Assembly: GCF_029238675.1 (NCBI RefSeq)
Contig: NZ_JAQWFR010000027.1
Coordinates: 18,807-82,806 of the forward strand
DNA: 64,000 bases
Origin: Oceanicoccus sp.
GTDB lineage: Bacteria > Pseudomonadota > Gammaproteobacteria > Pseudomonadales > Dasaniaceae
Reading direction: 5' to 3'
Of the stretch, positions 39,290-50,283 are shown in pieces; position 1 is the stretch's first letter, and the number at the start of each line of letters is the position of its first letter. The notes below the pieces were generated by a model. The model was not told the DNA's origin. It did no database searches and saw only the letters and a program-made list of their open reading frames with translations. Made by a program: the position numbers and the translations under genes.

Positions 39290-40444
39290 TCAGGCAAAAT
39301 CTTTTTTGCGGTCAATCGTATTCGCGTAAATACCTAGTGCAAACTCTCTGTGCTCAGCAGGTAGGGCATTAATACGCGCACTAAAGGCTGCCTCGCCCGC
39401 GGCTAAATCCTGTGCGGAAAAAGTCTGGTGATCACTGGAGTGTACACCTTCGGGATAGTGCCCATGCAACAATTTATAGGCAAAAAAGTTACTGCTATGT
39501 AGCACATAGTTGCCAACAACCTGTCGATCAATGGCATCAGCTACCGCATCGGCATTGTCAAACTCACCTTCTAATGGCACACCAAAAGACACATGTACAT
39601 TGCCTTTATTACCAGCAATACCTTTGGCAATAGACTCTACATCTTCATGCTCGTCTTTTTGATATTCACCGTGGGTGGCGGTTTCATAAAGCTCTTTCGC
39701 TTTAGCACCATCGCAGGGGTCTAGCTCATAAGAAATAGAGACCGGCACAATATGTAACTTATTAATATAGTCAGAGAGACTTTCTGTCTGTTTTTGTTGG
39801 CTCATAGCCAGCATTTTTATAATGGCAGGCTCAGTACGGTCATTACCATCTTTGGCTCGACCTTCGCGCTGGGCAATCCATATGGGGTTGTTATCTTCTT
39901 CTATGGAGTGACGAATATAGCTGGACAGCATTTTATAGGCAGCCAGTATTTGCCGTGGCCCCTTGGCGGAGCGCTTTACGATAAAGCTTTTATTTAGCCT
40001 CATTAAGTCGGATACATAGGGCTTGGTTAACAGATTGTCACCAATGGCAATGCGCACGGTATCATGGTCGTTGTGATATAGCGCATAGGTAACGAAGGCG
40101 GGGTCCATGGTGATATCGCGATGGTTGCTCATAAACAGATAGGGTTTATTCGGGTCCAATGCGTCCAATCCGGATACGGTAAGGCCTGTGGTGGTGCTTT
40201 CTATCATGCCGTCCATATACCCTTTGACCACATGCTGAAAATCTTCGACGGTGCTAACACCCCGTAGCTGGCGTGAAATGACAAAACGAATAATGGGATA
40301 AACCAGCCAGGTAAAGGCTTTATGCCATGGGCCCAGTTTTAAGCTGGCCACCGCAGCAACCAGCTCATCATCAGCCAGCAAATTGTTTAAAACGGAAGCC
40401 ACTTCTTCATTATTATAGGGACGGATATCCGCAAACTGGCCCAT
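39290..40444 (-). CDS. 1-acylglycerol-3-phosphate acyltransferase-like protein (PlsC family)
   Basis: About 384 residues from the ATG at 40444, with AAGG upstream; a GTG at 40453 is nearer to that site. The acyltransferase box FMSNHRDITMDPAFV (NHX4D type) and the substrate-binding IAQREGRAKDG are seen, in the second third of the protein. The first ~80 residues are not conserved in PlsC and may bind another partner. It acylates a lysophosphatidate-like lipid or a related acceptor; a large-size PlsC variant, often annotated generically. Confidence 0.8.
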   Translation of the reverse strand: MGQFADIRPYNNEEVASVLNNLLADDELVAAVASLKLGPWHKAFTWLVYPIIRFVISRQLRGVSTVEDFQHVVKGYMDGMIESTTTGLTVSGLDALDPNKPYLFMSNHRDITMDPAFVTYALYHNDHDTVRIAIGDNLLTKPYVSDLMRLNKSFIVKRSAKGPRQILAAYKMLSSYIRHSIEEDNNPIWIAQREGRAKDGNDRTEPAIIKMLAMSQQKQTESLSDYINKLHIVPVSISYELDPCDGAKAKELYETATHGEYQKDEHEDVESIAKGIAGNKGNVHVSFGVPLEGEFDNADAVADAIDRQVVGNYVLHSSNFFAYKLLHGHYPEGVHSSDHQTFSAQDLAAGEAAFSARINALPAEHREFALGIYANTIDRKKDFA

Positions 40445-40602
40445 GTGATTCACTACCTTTAGTTAAACTTGATTGGCGGCGAACGATACCGGAAATGGGC
40501 TGCTTAGTCATCCGCAACGCACCCGATCGAACAAAAACCACGCAGATAAACCATGACTTGAAGGCAGGCACGAACTAATTAGCGTCATCCATCTGAATTA
40601 GC

Positions 40603-40631
40603 TTGACGCCCCCCATGCTAATCCCTATGAT
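40603..40631 (+). promoter_or_regulatory. Promoter of the initiator tRNA gene
   Basis: TTGACG, 17-bp spacer, TATGAT: a near-consensus sigma-70 promoter ending about 57 bp before the tRNA. Spacing is optimal. Confidence 0.75.
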
Positions 40632-40688
40632 GCGCGCCTTGCTTAACAACAGCCAGCAACGGCCTGTTGTTTCGACAGAGCTTATTGA

Positions 40689-40765
<77 letters not shown>

Positions 40766-40957
40766 ATTCAAGATACGCCCGTTAGATAGAAGCCAGAGGA
40801 TCGGTACCTACTACATCTGGCGCAGCCGCTAAAAAAACCTACCCACCGATTAAGGTGAACTATTACCAATATCCGCCGAGACGATTGGTAAGCCGTTGGT
40901 CAAATGCTAAAATCCTCGCACGATTTTTTTCAACCAACCCGACATAGAACCTTCGGC

Positions 40958-41230
40958 ATGAAAAAACACCTATCAATTGCTTTAACCACCACTTTAGTTG
41001 CATTTTCTTTAAGCGCTTCGGCTGCCAGGCCTGCCAGCATCACCTTCGAATCTAATGGCACAACCGCTGACGGCGTTGAATACGCTAACTTCAGTGTTAA
41101 ATGCTCTAATGGCGAGAAACAAATATTGACCGCATGGGATAACCGCAAAAAATGGTGTGTGGGTAGTGATCCTCTGGAAAACTGTCACCAGAAGCAGATC
41201 AAAACCGCTAAGAAAGCCTGTAAAGATTAA
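40958..41230 (+). CDS. Small secreted cysteine-containing protein
   Basis: 90 residues from the ATG at 40958 (MKKHLSIALTTTLVAFSLSA, signal peptide, cleavage near ASAARP); the frame is open 18 codons further but with no signal-like start. The mature ~70 residues contain four Cys (SVKCSNGEKQ, KKWCVGSD, LENCHQ, KKACKD), which could form two disulfides. No family recognised. A strong intrinsic terminator follows. Confidence 0.7.
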   Translation: MKKHLSIALTTTLVAFSLSASAARPASITFESNGTTADGVEYANFSVKCSNGEKQILTAWDNRKKWCVGSDPLENCHQKQIKTAKKACKD

Positions 41231-41238
41231 CCGCTTAT

Positions 41239-41634
41239 TTGGGCGCAAGTATTAAACCCAGCCTGATTAATTATCAGGCTGGGGTTTTTTATGTCTGGCA
41301 GCTACACTTAAGTGGTAACCGTGATTTATTGTCTAATTCACTATCAGGTAGGCAAGCTGTGCAGATTCTCGATAACTACTATGAGCCAAGCCCACTAGCA
41401 CGTGCTATAGAGCCGAATTATAAAGGCAGTGGCTTCAAGCTCTCGCCAGGCGAGCAATCGAGCATAGTGGCTGATTCAACACAGGGCCATTCAACACAGG
41501 ACCATTCAACACAGAACAATGAGCAAGCCGCCCTACCCCTGCATTTTTATCTGCAAAACCTGCACTACCAAAGACTTAATCACAGCATCAACTCGGCAAG
41601 CAAAGAAAAGCGCAAGCAAAAAGAACAGCAATAA
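41239..41634 (+). CDS. Uncertain ORF with a 5-residue tandem repeat
   Basis: A 131-codon open frame overlapping a terminator at its 5' end, so a start after 41290 would be needed. It holds an in-frame repeat of 15 bp three times (41474-41518), encoding HSTQ-type units, and a basic C-terminus. There is no ribosome site I trust and no family match. The in-frame 15-bp period is the only coding argument. Likely non-coding or a fast-evolving small protein. Confidence 0.25.
   Translation: MGASIKPSLINYQAGVFYVWQLHLSGNRDLLSNSLSGRQAVQILDNYYEPSPLARAIEPNYKGSGFKLSPGEQSSIVADSTQGHSTQDHSTQNNEQAALPLHFYLQNLHYQRLNHSINSASKEKRKQKEQQ
41257..41290 (+). terminator. Intrinsic terminator after the small secreted protein gene
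   Basis: Perfect 11-bp arms CCCAGCCTGAT/ATCAGGCTGGG, loop TAATT, then a run of six T. It closes the preceding gene. The next open frame nominally starts just before it (41239), so its true start must be later if it is real. Confidence 0.9.
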
Positions 41635-41657
41635 GGTTGCCCGCCTTCTGCTGCTAT

Positions 41658-42446
41658 TTATACAAGGTAACGCGATTGCAACCAGTTGCGCTCAACCTCG
41701 CCCATCCCTAAAACTTCCTGCAAATAATCTTCAACCCGTGGGAACTCCTTGTCGATAATCTCAAAGGCAGATTGCAAATAGTCGGGCCGCACCTCCAGCA
41801 TCGGGCGCATAACCTCTGGCTCACCCGGCCATTGGTATTTTTGACTGATGCGGGCAACCTCCTTATCAACCGAAAGGTAATCAGCTGTCAGCATATAATC
41901 CGCAAAAATAGTTTCCCGTGATACGCCCAGGGCCGATAACATCATTGCCGCTGCAAAACCCGTGCGATCTTTACCCGCCGCACAATGCACCAAAGACCCG
42001 CCCTCATCCAGATTTAAAAAACAGCTAAACATTTTTCGGTATTGTTCCGACTGGTCAAAAACGAACTCTTTATTAACGTCACACATAAAGCCGGCCAGCT
42101 GCTCGCTATTCATTGTACCCGCCGCGATTATCTCTACAAAATCCACCGCATTGCCGGGGTTAATCGGCAACGGAACCATTTCCGGCATCGCGGATTCAGG
42201 CAATAGACTGGGGTCTTTTAGTCGCTCATCATCCCGCCTGAAATCAAAGACTATACGGATATCCAGGCTACCAAACTGGTCCTGGTCATTATCGGTAAGC
42301 TTGGACAACTCGCCGGAACGAAATAGCTGGCGCCATTTTATAGCTCGACCATCCCTTGTTTTATAGCCACCGTAATCACGAAAGTTAGGGGTTCCCTCAA
42401 AGGGGATATGGCGACGGGTGGCAACATCAGTTTTATCATCAAACAT
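41658..42446 (-). CDS. Tyrosine phosphatase-like protein
   Basis: 262 residues of the protein-tyrosine/serine phosphatase family (Y_phosphatase3 type). The N-terminal signature FEGTPNFRDYGGYKT is followed by WRQLFRSGELSKLT. The active site is VHCAAGKDRTGFAAAM (CX5R, Cys155, Arg161). The target may be protein, phosphoinositide-like or nucleotide phosphates. It is a single-gene unit with a minus-strand terminator upstream, so it has its own promoter between about 42450 and 42520. Confidence 0.9.
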   Translation of the reverse strand: MFDDKTDVATRRHIPFEGTPNFRDYGGYKTRDGRAIKWRQLFRSGELSKLTDNDQDQFGSLDIRIVFDFRRDDERLKDPSLLPESAMPEMVPLPINPGNAVDFVEIIAAGTMNSEQLAGFMCDVNKEFVFDQSEQYRKMFSCFLNLDEGGSLVHCAAGKDRTGFAAAMMLSALGVSRETIFADYMLTADYLSVDKEVARISQKYQWPGEPEVMRPMLEVRPDYLQSAFEIIDKEFPRVEDYLQEVLGMGEVERNWLQSRYLV

Positions 42447-42526
42447 ATTTACGGCTCTGTTATTTTTCCGGGGTGATTATAGATAGATCGCTATAGATAG
42501 AAGGGGGGTAATAATAAAGAAGAAAT

Positions 42527-42553
42527 AAAAAAGGAGCCACCAAAGGTGGCTCC
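42527..42553 (-). terminator. Minus-strand intrinsic terminator without an upstream gene
   Basis: GGAGCCACC-TTT-GGTGGCTCC followed by six T on the minus strand. No protein gene lies upstream before rpsT on the other strand, so it must terminate an unannotated transcript. Confidence 0.85.
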
Positions 42554-42700
42554 AGCTCACGAGGGGAGAGCTACGTGAAAACTTAAAGACTTAGTCCAGC
42601 AAAGCGAGCTCGGTAGCGGTTTACCGCCACCTGGGCCTGCAGCATTTCATAGCAACAAGCAGCATTCACTATCCGATTAACATGAATTCAGCTTAGCCTT
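42527..42700 (-). ncRNA. Candidate small RNA ending at the orphan terminator
   Basis: On the minus strand, three stem-loops in a row: GGTGGCGGTAAACCGCTACC, AGCTC...GAGCT, and the terminator. The 5' end is unknown and no clear promoter was found by eye. The strong terminator with nothing else to terminate is the main argument. Confidence 0.45.
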
Positions 42701-42842
42701 ATTAGCGCCTGACTTCATGGGTAAAAAGTTGGCAATTATTTTATTGACGGAGGGAGCCCAGGTTTTACGCGGGTTCACAAACAGCCCTGCCAACTAGTTA
42801 CATTTTTAATCACTAAAAACCAGCAATAACTAGCCGATGCGG

Positions 42843-42871
42843 TTGACATCGAGGTCTTTACAAGGAATAAT
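42843..42871 (+). promoter_or_regulatory. rpsT promoter
   Basis: TTGACA, 17-bp spacer, AATAAT: a strong sigma-70 promoter 58 bp before the rpsT start. Confidence 0.75.
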
Positions 42872-42929
42872 CCCGCCTCCTAATTTTCCACTCTTTTTTA
42901 AAGACCACATTAGACACAGGATTTAAACC

Positions 42930-43196
42930 ATGGCGAATTCACCACAAGCCAAAAAACGCGCCCGCCAGGGCGAGAAGCGTCGCCAGCACAATGCCGGTCT
43001 TCGCTCTGTTGTTCGTACTTCTATCAAGAAAGTATTGGCCGCTATCGCCACTGGCAATGCCGAAGAAGCTACTGCAGCCTACGCCGCAGCCGTACCGGTT
43101 ATTGACCGCATGGCAGACAAAGGCATTATTCACAAGAATAAAGCTGCTCGTCATAAGAGCCGCCTTAACTCACAGGTAAAGGCCCTGGCTGCTTAA
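42930..43196 (+). CDS. rpsT: 30S ribosomal protein S20
   Basis: 88 residues, normal length. Strongly basic; starts [20 protein letters not shown] and ends [18 protein letters not shown], both family signatures. It binds 16S rRNA early in 30S assembly. Monocistronic, between a strong promoter and terminator. Confidence 0.98.
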   Translation: MANSPQAKKRARQGEKRRQHNAGLRSVVRTSIKKVLAAIATGNAEEATAAYAAAVPVIDRMADKGIIHKNKAARHKSRLNSQVKALAA

Positions 43197-43213
43197 TTGA
43201 GTAGCCTGAAGGC

Positions 43214-43241
43214 AAAAAAACCGGCGATAGCCGGTTTTTTT
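43214..43241 (+). terminator. rpsT terminator
   Basis: Stem CCGGC-GATA-GCCGG flanked by seven A and seven T. It can also work on the minus strand for proB, which ends 27 bp away. Confidence 0.9.
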
Positions 43242-43267
43242 ATGCCTGGTGCTTAAGCCCCGCAAGA

Positions 43268-44395
43268 TTACATCAACACCAGATTATCCCGGTGAATCAA
43301 TTCCTCTTCACCCTGGTAGCCTAATATCTCTTCAATCTCCTGACTGGCCTTACCAATAATTTGCCGGGCATCAAAAACGCTGTAATTCACCAGGCCTCGG
43401 GCAATTTCATTACCGGCCCGATCCGTACAAGACACCAGGTCACCCCGGCTAAAAGCCCCGGAAACTGCCCTGACACCTACAGGCAATAAACTACGGCCTG
43501 ATTCGCGCAACACTTTTACCGCCCCATCATCCAGTTGCACCGTGCCATTTAACTGCGACATGCCTGCCAGCCACTGCTTGCGGGCCACCAGTGGCCGCTG
43601 CTTGGCTTTTAGCAATGTACCCAAGGCCTGCTGAAGGGAAAGGCGCAACAATACATCCTGGAATTCGCCCCCCACAATCACCGTACTGGCACCGGACCGA
43701 GCAGCCAATTTAGCCGCCCGCACCTTGGTAACCATACCGCCACGACCCAGTGCTCCAGCGCTGCCTCCGGCCATCTGCTCCAGATTCTCGTCATCAACTG
43801 CCGCCTCAATCACCAATTTGGCATCAGGGTTAGTGCGTGGGTCGGCGCTATACAAACCCTCCTGGTCGGTCAATATAATCAAACGGTCAGCATCAATCAG
43901 GTTGGCCACCAACGCAGCCAGTGTGTCATTGTCACCGAAGCGGATTTCATCGGTCACCACCGTGTCATTCTCATTCACCACAGGAATCACCCCCAGCTTT
44001 AACAGCGTGGTGAGTGTGCCCCTGGCATTTAAATAACGGTCGCGAGCGGAGATATCATCATGCCCCAACAAGACCTGGGCAGTATGCAGGTCAAACTTCT
44101 GGAAACAGGACTCATAAGCCTGCACCAGCCCCATCTGGCCCAGTGCAGCGGCTGCCTGGAGGTCATGCAGGGCATGGGGCCTTTCAACCCAGCCTAAACG
44201 ACTCATACCCACCGCGACAGCACCGGATGAGACCAATACCAGCTCTATGCCCTGCTGGCGCAACTCGGCCATCTGTGCAGTCCAGCCGGCAATAGCCTCC
44301 ATATCCAGACCTTTGCCATTGGCGGTCAGCAATGCACTGCCAATTTTAACGACCCAGCGCTGGGGCCTAACGGTTGTTTGCTGCGTATTCATCAT
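43268..44395 (-). CDS. proB: Glutamate 5-kinase
   Basis: About 375 residues from the ATG at 44395. A TTG at 44404 overlaps the obgE stop, and another ATG lies at 44392; the exact start is uncertain. The kinase domain has [50 protein letters not shown] and [12 protein letters not shown]. Residues ~280-370 form a PUA domain. It starts proline synthesis by phosphorylating glutamate. It follows obgE in one operon; proA is not adjacent. Confidence 0.96.
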   Translation of the reverse strand: MMNTQQTTVRPQRWVVKIGSALLTANGKGLDMEAIAGWTAQMAELRQQGIELVLVSSGAVAVGMSRLGWVERPHALHDLQAAAALGQMGLVQAYESCFQKFDLHTAQVLLGHDDISARDRYLNARGTLTTLLKLGVIPVVNENDTVVTDEIRFGDNDTLAALVANLIDADRLIILTDQEGLYSADPRTNPDAKLVIEAAVDDENLEQMAGGSAGALGRGGMVTKVRAAKLAARSGASTVIVGGEFQDVLLRLSLQQALGTLLKAKQRPLVARKQWLAGMSQLNGTVQLDDGAVKVLRESGRSLLPVGVRAVSGAFSRGDLVSCTDRAGNEIARGLVNYSVFDARQIIGKASQEIEEILGYQGEEELIHRDNLVLM

Positions 44396-44400
44396 TTCAC

Positions 44401-45627
<1,227 letters not shown>

Positions 45628-45682
45628 TCACGATTCAATGTAATTGGACATGTGATGGATAATAGTTGATTAATCCGCAAAT

Positions 45683-45713
45683 AAAAAAGCCCCGTCATAT
45701 GACGAGGCTTTTT
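45683..45713 (-). terminator. Terminator after rpmA
   Basis: AGCCCCGTCAT/ATGACGAGGCT stem with one mismatch, flanked by A and T runs. It ends the rplU-rpmA transcript before obgE, though partial read-through is common. Confidence 0.8.
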
Positions 45714-45730
45714 ATCAAACTTTCTCGTGC

Positions 45731-45988
45731 TTAGGCAGAAACAACGCTGATATATTTGCGATTTTTCGGGCCTTTCACTTCAAACTTTACTACACCATCG
45801 GCTTTGGCGAACAGAGTGTGATCTACACCCAGGCCAACATTTTCACCGGCGTGGAAACGTGTACCACGCTGACGAACCAAAATGTTACCAGCCAATACAT
45901 CCTGACCACCAAAACGCTTAACACCTAAGCGCTTGGCATTAGAATCGCGACCGTTACGAGTACTACCACCTGCTTTCTTATGAGCCAT
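45731..45988 (-). CDS. rpmA: 50S ribosomal protein L27
   Basis: 85 residues. [20 protein letters not shown], followed by [20 protein letters not shown], is the L27 signature. There is no N-terminal extension of the Firmicute type. Its N-terminus reaches the peptidyl-transferase centre. It is coupled to rplU, 23 bp upstream. Confidence 0.98.
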   Translation of the reverse strand: MAHKKAGGSTRNGRDSNAKRLGVKRFGGQDVLAGNILVRQRGTRFHAGENVGLGVDHTLFAKADGVVKFEVKGPKNRKYISVVSA

Positions 45989-46011
45989 TGTTACTTCTCC
46001 TCGTTAGTCTG

Positions 46012-46323
46012 TTAGCCTTTAATAGCTGTAATTTTCACTTCAGTGTACCACTGACGGTGACCAGCCTGCTTCATAGAATGTTTACGACGACGGAACTTCA
46101 TGATTTTCACTTTCTTGTGACGGGCCTGGTCAACAACCTCGGCAGTCACTTTTCCACCATCAACGTAAGGGGCGCCAATTTTGGCACTCTCACCTTCGCC
46201 AACCATTAATACTTTATCGAAATCAATCGACTCACCAATGGCGACTTCAATTTTTTCTAACTTGAGGGTTTCACCCTCTTTGACTCGGTGTTGCTTACCA
46301 CCGCTTTCAATAACAGCGTACAT
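46012..46323 (-). CDS. rplU: 50S ribosomal protein L21
   Basis: 103 residues, family length. [20 protein letters not shown] and the C-terminal [20 protein letters not shown] are signatures. It binds 23S rRNA. First gene of the rplU-rpmA unit. Confidence 0.98.
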   Translation of the reverse strand: MYAVIESGGKQHRVKEGETLKLEKIEVAIGESIDFDKVLMVGEGESAKIGAPYVDGGKVTAEVVDQARHKKVKIMKFRRRKHSMKQAGHRQWYTEVKITAIKG

Positions 46324-46683
46324 AGCTTTACTCCACTAATATTGGCCTGCTTGCATATAGGTCTTGCGTGGTACAGCCGGCTGTAGCAATCATCCCTATG
46401 ACAATCAATACAATCGGTACAAGTCCAGGCACTAAGCCCATGCCTCAATCCAGTATTCCTCAGAATCCTAAAAAGGGGTCGGGTTCAGATTTGGGAGGCG
46501 CATTCTACGGTAGTTATGGAGACAGGACAAGCCCTAAAATACCGTTAAAACCAACCAACTGCCCCGGATTATGCTGTGGGCTCAGCCCGCTTGACACCAT
46601 AACAGCATCCCCCTAGCATGCGGCTCCCGCTGTTCAATAAGGAATAGCGTCCCGATTAGGCTAGCCAGGCACCCATAATAGTT
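46324..46683. other. Divergent promoter region of rplU and ispB
   Basis: 360 bp. It must hold the promoters of both genes. A plausible -35 for rplU is TTGTAC on the minus strand near 46420, but the matching -10 is weak. No gene or terminator was recognised. Confidence 0.5.
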
Positions 46684-47646
46684 ATGCAACAGGTTCGTAA
46701 GGTCGTCGCCAAAGAGTTTGAAGCGGTTAATCAACTGATTATCGACCAACTCCACTCCAACGTCCCCTTAGTTGAGAATATCGGCCACTATATCGTAGAT
46801 GCTGGGGGCAAACGTATGCGCCCCATGCTGGCCCTGATCAGCGGTGGTGCCTGTGGCAACCTGAATAAAGACCACCTGACACTGGCGGCAGTGATTGAGT
46901 TTATCCATACCGCCACCCTGCTGCACGATGATGTGGTGGATATCTCCACCCTGCGCCGCGGCCGACCCACCGCCAATGCGGAATGGGGTAACGCTCCCAG
47001 CGTGCTGGTAGGGGACTTTCTGTATACCCGCGCCTTCCAGCTACTGGTCTCCATCGGCAATATGGAGGTGATGACACTGATGTCCGAGGTCACTAATACC
47101 ATTGCCGAAGGTGAAGTACTGCAATTAACCAAAGCGGGAGACCCCAACACCACCGAAGAAGATTATTTTGAGGTGATCAAGAATAAAACTGCCGTGCTAT
47201 TTGCCGCGGCAACCGCCTGCGGCGCGATTTTAGCCGGCTCCAAACAGCAGGAGATCGACCGTTTCTACCAATACGGGCTGGATCTTGGGCTGGCCTTCCA
47301 ACTGGTTGACGATGTACTTGATTATGAGGGCAATGCCGAAGAAATGGGTAAAAACGTAGGGGACGACCTGGCCGAAGGCAAGCCCACCCTGCCCCTGATT
47401 TACACCATGAAACAAGGCAGCCAGGAAGATGCGACTCTTGTTTATGATGCCATCAGCAATAAAAGTATCGACCAACTCAGCCATGTTATTAGCGCCGTGC
47501 AACGCTGTGATGCGCTGACTTATACCAAACAGCTGGCCCAACAGAAAAGCCAGGCCGCTGCTGCCATTATCAACGACTGCAAAGACAGCCCTTATAAGGA
47601 ATCGTTAATACGGCTGGCCCATTTAGCAGTCTCCAGAAACAGCTAA
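46684..47646 (+). CDS. ispB: Octaprenyl diphosphate synthase (IspB-type)
   Basis: 320 residues, trans-prenyltransferase family. Both Asp-rich motifs are present: LLHDDVVDISTLRRGRPT and AFQLVDDVLDYEGNAEEMGK, with GGKRMRPMLALI near the N-terminus. It makes the all-trans side chain of ubiquinone; chain length (8 or 9) cannot be read with certainty. Next to, and divergent from, rplU, as in many gammaproteobacteria. Confidence 0.96.
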   Translation: MQQVRKVVAKEFEAVNQLIIDQLHSNVPLVENIGHYIVDAGGKRMRPMLALISGGACGNLNKDHLTLAAVIEFIHTATLLHDDVVDISTLRRGRPTANAEWGNAPSVLVGDFLYTRAFQLLVSIGNMEVMTLMSEVTNTIAEGEVLQLTKAGDPNTTEEDYFEVIKNKTAVLFAAATACGAILAGSKQQEIDRFYQYGLDLGLAFQLVDDVLDYEGNAEEMGKNVGDDLAEGKPTLPLIYTMKQGSQEDATLVYDAISNKSIDQLSHVISAVQRCDALTYTKQLAQQKSQAAAAIINDCKDSPYKESLIRLAHLAVSRNS

Positions 47647-47885
47647 GCTGCCCCTCTTAGGGAAATAGTCCACTATTTTCGTCGGTTTTTTTTACATGCG
47701 CCCCTCGCTATATCGCTCTAACGCCTATACTTTGGCCACATCTAACATAATGTCTTAGTGGCACAGATAAGGGAAATCCCGTTTATGTCATTAATAACAA
47801 GCACTTAAAAAACAAGCTATTGTTGCTTAAACAATACCGCCAACTTGTAAGCAGTTAAGGCACATATATTGCAGGATGTTTAATT

Positions 47886-50153
47886 GTGATTCCGACATAC
47901 TTGAAGCTGACGATGAACAAAGACTCTGATTACATACAGGCTGCACCCGCCAAGAACAATGCAACTGAAATCCCTGTGCTGCTGCGCCAGATTAAAGATA
48001 ATTCAGCCTCCATCTTGCTAGCGCATCTGGAAAATCTGTTTAGTTCCTGCGATGACCTGTTTTTTGATTTATCCAGCCGAGCAGCCACCAATAGCGAGCA
48101 AAATCTCTACTTTGAGTCCATGCGTGAAGTCAGGCTTAAAAAGCACGGAGTGATAGCGGCCTTCAAGAGTGAAATAGAAACCGGCTTCCACCAGATTGCC
48201 AGTGCCGCCCAAACCAGCACCCCATCCTCCGACCTCGATAACATCGCCGATGACCACACCAGCCTTAGTTTGGTACAAAACGATATTCTGGAACAGGATG
48301 TCGCCATTGCCAGTATGGTCAGCAAGGCTCGGGTTAATTGCCAGGAAAGCCTCTATCACTTGAACCTGAGGTTTGATTACCTCATGCCTAACACGGCCAT
48401 TACTGATCAAAACAACCCGATGGATCCCCAGCAAATTTGCCGCTATTTTGCCGATGCCTGCAAAATGCTGGACCTGAATATTAAAGCTAGAATCATCCTG
48501 TTTAAGCAGTTTGATCGCCTGTTAATTTCAAAACTGGCAACGGTTTATTCATCGGCCAACAACCTGCTGGTAGAAGCCGGCGTGCTGCCCAATACTCGCA
48601 GCTACGCCAACAACAAGAACCAAGGCAACAGCGAAACACCGGCGCAAAGATCCACCGGCACACAGCAAAATCAAAATATTGAATTCGAGTTTGCCGAGCT
48701 TAGTAACTTACTGTCATCACTAAGGCAGCAAAACCCGGCTGCTATCGAAAGCCTGATTCCAAACTACACCGCCTATTCCAGAAACACTGGCCCGACAGTC
48801 TCTAACGATGACCTGCTACAACTGCTAACTACGATTCAGCAAACTATTGCGCCACCACCAGCCAACAAAGAACTGCAGCTGGCTGAAAGCCTGAGGCAGG
48901 TTATTGGCTCCATTCTGTCTGAAGCCGGCGATGCTCCCGATAAAGCCCTGCAACAACCCGATGATGATGTGATCAATCTGGTGGCCATGTTTTTTGACTT
49001 TGTGCTGGATGACAACAACTTACCTGTGGCTGTACAAGCACTGATAAGCCGCCTGCAAATCCCTATTTTAAAAGTCGCCTTAAACGACAAGAAGTTTTTC
49101 AGCAAAAGTTCGCACCCTGCACGCCGCTTAATTAATGCGATTGCAGAAGCCAGTATTGGCTGGGATGAATCCAGCCAACTACAGCGCGATCGCCTGTTCT
49201 CATTGATGACCGCCATTACCCAGGACATCAATGAAAACTACAACAACAGCGACCAGATATTTATTGATAAGCTGAACGAACTGGAGAAGTTTATCCAGCA
49301 GACCGAGCACAAATCCGCACTTATTGAAAAGCGCATCGGTCAGGCAGCAGAGGGACAGGCCCGCACAAAACTGGCCAGGCTGATGTCACAAAAAGTGATG
49401 TTTGAAAAACTTGAAACGGCCGAATTGCCGGAAAAGATCAGTGATTTTTTAACCAGGCACTGGCTTAATCTGCTGATTATGTCTCACCTGAAGCATGGTG
49501 AAGAAAGCTCGGAATGGATTGATGCCACCCAACTAATTGATGACCTTATTTGGGCCAGCCAGGCACACAATGATGCCAAATCACAAAGCCGCTACCAAAA
49601 AATCAAACCCGGCCTGTTAAATCGTATCAACGAAGGCATGACCCAGATTGCAGCTACTCGAGAAGCCGCTGAAGATTGCATTAACAGCCTGGAGAAAACC
49701 CTGGATGAGCTTCACACCTCCGGGCATAGCGACATCCAAATGAGACCGCTAAGCACCAGCCAGGCAGAAGTCCTTGGGCATACACCGGGTAGTGGCAGCA
49801 AAAGCTGGCAGCAAATGACCGGCGTAGAGCGCCAGCAAGCTCGCTACAAACAACTAACTTATGAGTATATTCGCAAAGCCGAACAACTCCCTTTACAGAC
49901 CTGGCTCTCTTTTGAAGATGCCAAGACCGGTAAAGTAACTCGCTGTAAACTGGCCTCCAGAATTGAATCCTCAGACAGCTATGTGTTTGTTAATCGCTTT
50001 GGCTTTAAAGCCATAGAGAGACTGCGCAAAGATTTCGCCTGTGATATGCAGGCCGGACGCATTACCATCCTGGAAAGGGGCAATCTCTTTGACCGGGCCA
50101 TGGGTAACGTCCTAAATAGCTTAAATAACAATCAATCAACCAAGGCAAGCTGA
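47886..50153 (+). CDS. DUF1631 family protein, large
   Basis: 755 residues. GTG at 47886 has an AGGA site; an ATG at 47913 is an alternative. DUF1631-type segments are NIEFEFAELSNLLSSLRQ, FDFVLDDNNLPVAVQALIS, LKVALNDKKFFSKSSHPARR, VMFEKLETAELPEKISDFL. The C-terminal ~100 residues (TWLSFEDAKTGKVTRCKLA; YVFVNRFGFKAIERLRKDF) look like a PilZ-type beta barrel, which would suggest c-di-GMP binding; the RXXXR part is not clear. Function is unknown. It precedes prsK by 130 bp on the same strand, so it may act with the PEP-CTERM/exopolysaccharide system. Confidence 0.85.
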   Translation: MIPTYLKLTMNKDSDYIQAAPAKNNATEIPVLLRQIKDNSASILLAHLENLFSSCDDLFFDLSSRAATNSEQNLYFESMREVRLKKHGVIAAFKSEIETGFHQIASAAQTSTPSSDLDNIADDHTSLSLVQNDILEQDVAIASMVSKARVNCQESLYHLNLRFDYLMPNTAITDQNNPMDPQQICRYFADACKMLDLNIKARIILFKQFDRLLISKLATVYSSANNLLVEAGVLPNTRSYANNKNQGNSETPAQRSTGTQQNQNIEFEFAELSNLLSSLRQQNPAAIESLIPNYTAYSRNTGPTVSNDDLLQLLTTIQQTIAPPPANKELQLAESLRQVIGSILSEAGDAPDKALQQPDDDVINLVAMFFDFVLDDNNLPVAVQALISRLQIPILKVALNDKKFFSKSSHPARRLINAIAEASIGWDESSQLQRDRLFSLMTAITQDINENYNNSDQIFIDKLNELEKFIQQTEHKSALIEKRIGQAAEGQARTKLARLMSQKVMFEKLETAELPEKISDFLTRHWLNLLIMSHLKHGEESSEWIDATQLIDDLIWASQAHNDAKSQSRYQKIKPGLLNRINEGMTQIAATREAAEDCINSLEKTLDELHTSGHSDIQMRPLSTSQAEVLGHTPGSGSKSWQQMTGVERQQARYKQLTYEYIRKAEQLPLQTWLSFEDAKTGKVTRCKLASRIESSDSYVFVNRFGFKAIERLRKDFACDMQAGRITILERGNLFDRAMGNVLNSLNNNQSTKAS

Positions 50154-50283
50154 GTTTAGGCCGCTTTTCTATTCATAAAAGTACCATTTCCCTTCACCAA
50201 AACAGCAATATCACCCCGAACAGCTATACTTGAGGCTGTAACTTTATCGAACCCTCTCCCCAGACACATAATAAGCAACCACT

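Larger units (their letters stand above)
42447..42929. other. Intergenic region between the phosphatase gene and rpsT
   Basis: It contains a minus-strand intrinsic terminator, a structured stretch that may be a small RNA on that strand, and the rpsT promoter on the other. No protein gene fits. Confidence 0.55.

Noticed and set aside
41474..41518. CRISPR-like repeat
   Set aside because: Three contiguous 15-bp units without spacers are a tandem repeat, not an array; no cas genes are present.
41519..41758. 79-codon frame with a PCIFICKTC cluster
   Set aside because: The CxxC-like look is suggestive, but the frame runs into the phosphatase gene, has no ribosome site and overlaps the other uncertain frame.
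46368..46616. 82-codon frame in the rplU-ispB gap
   Set aside because: No ribosome site or homology pattern; the region must hold two promoters.
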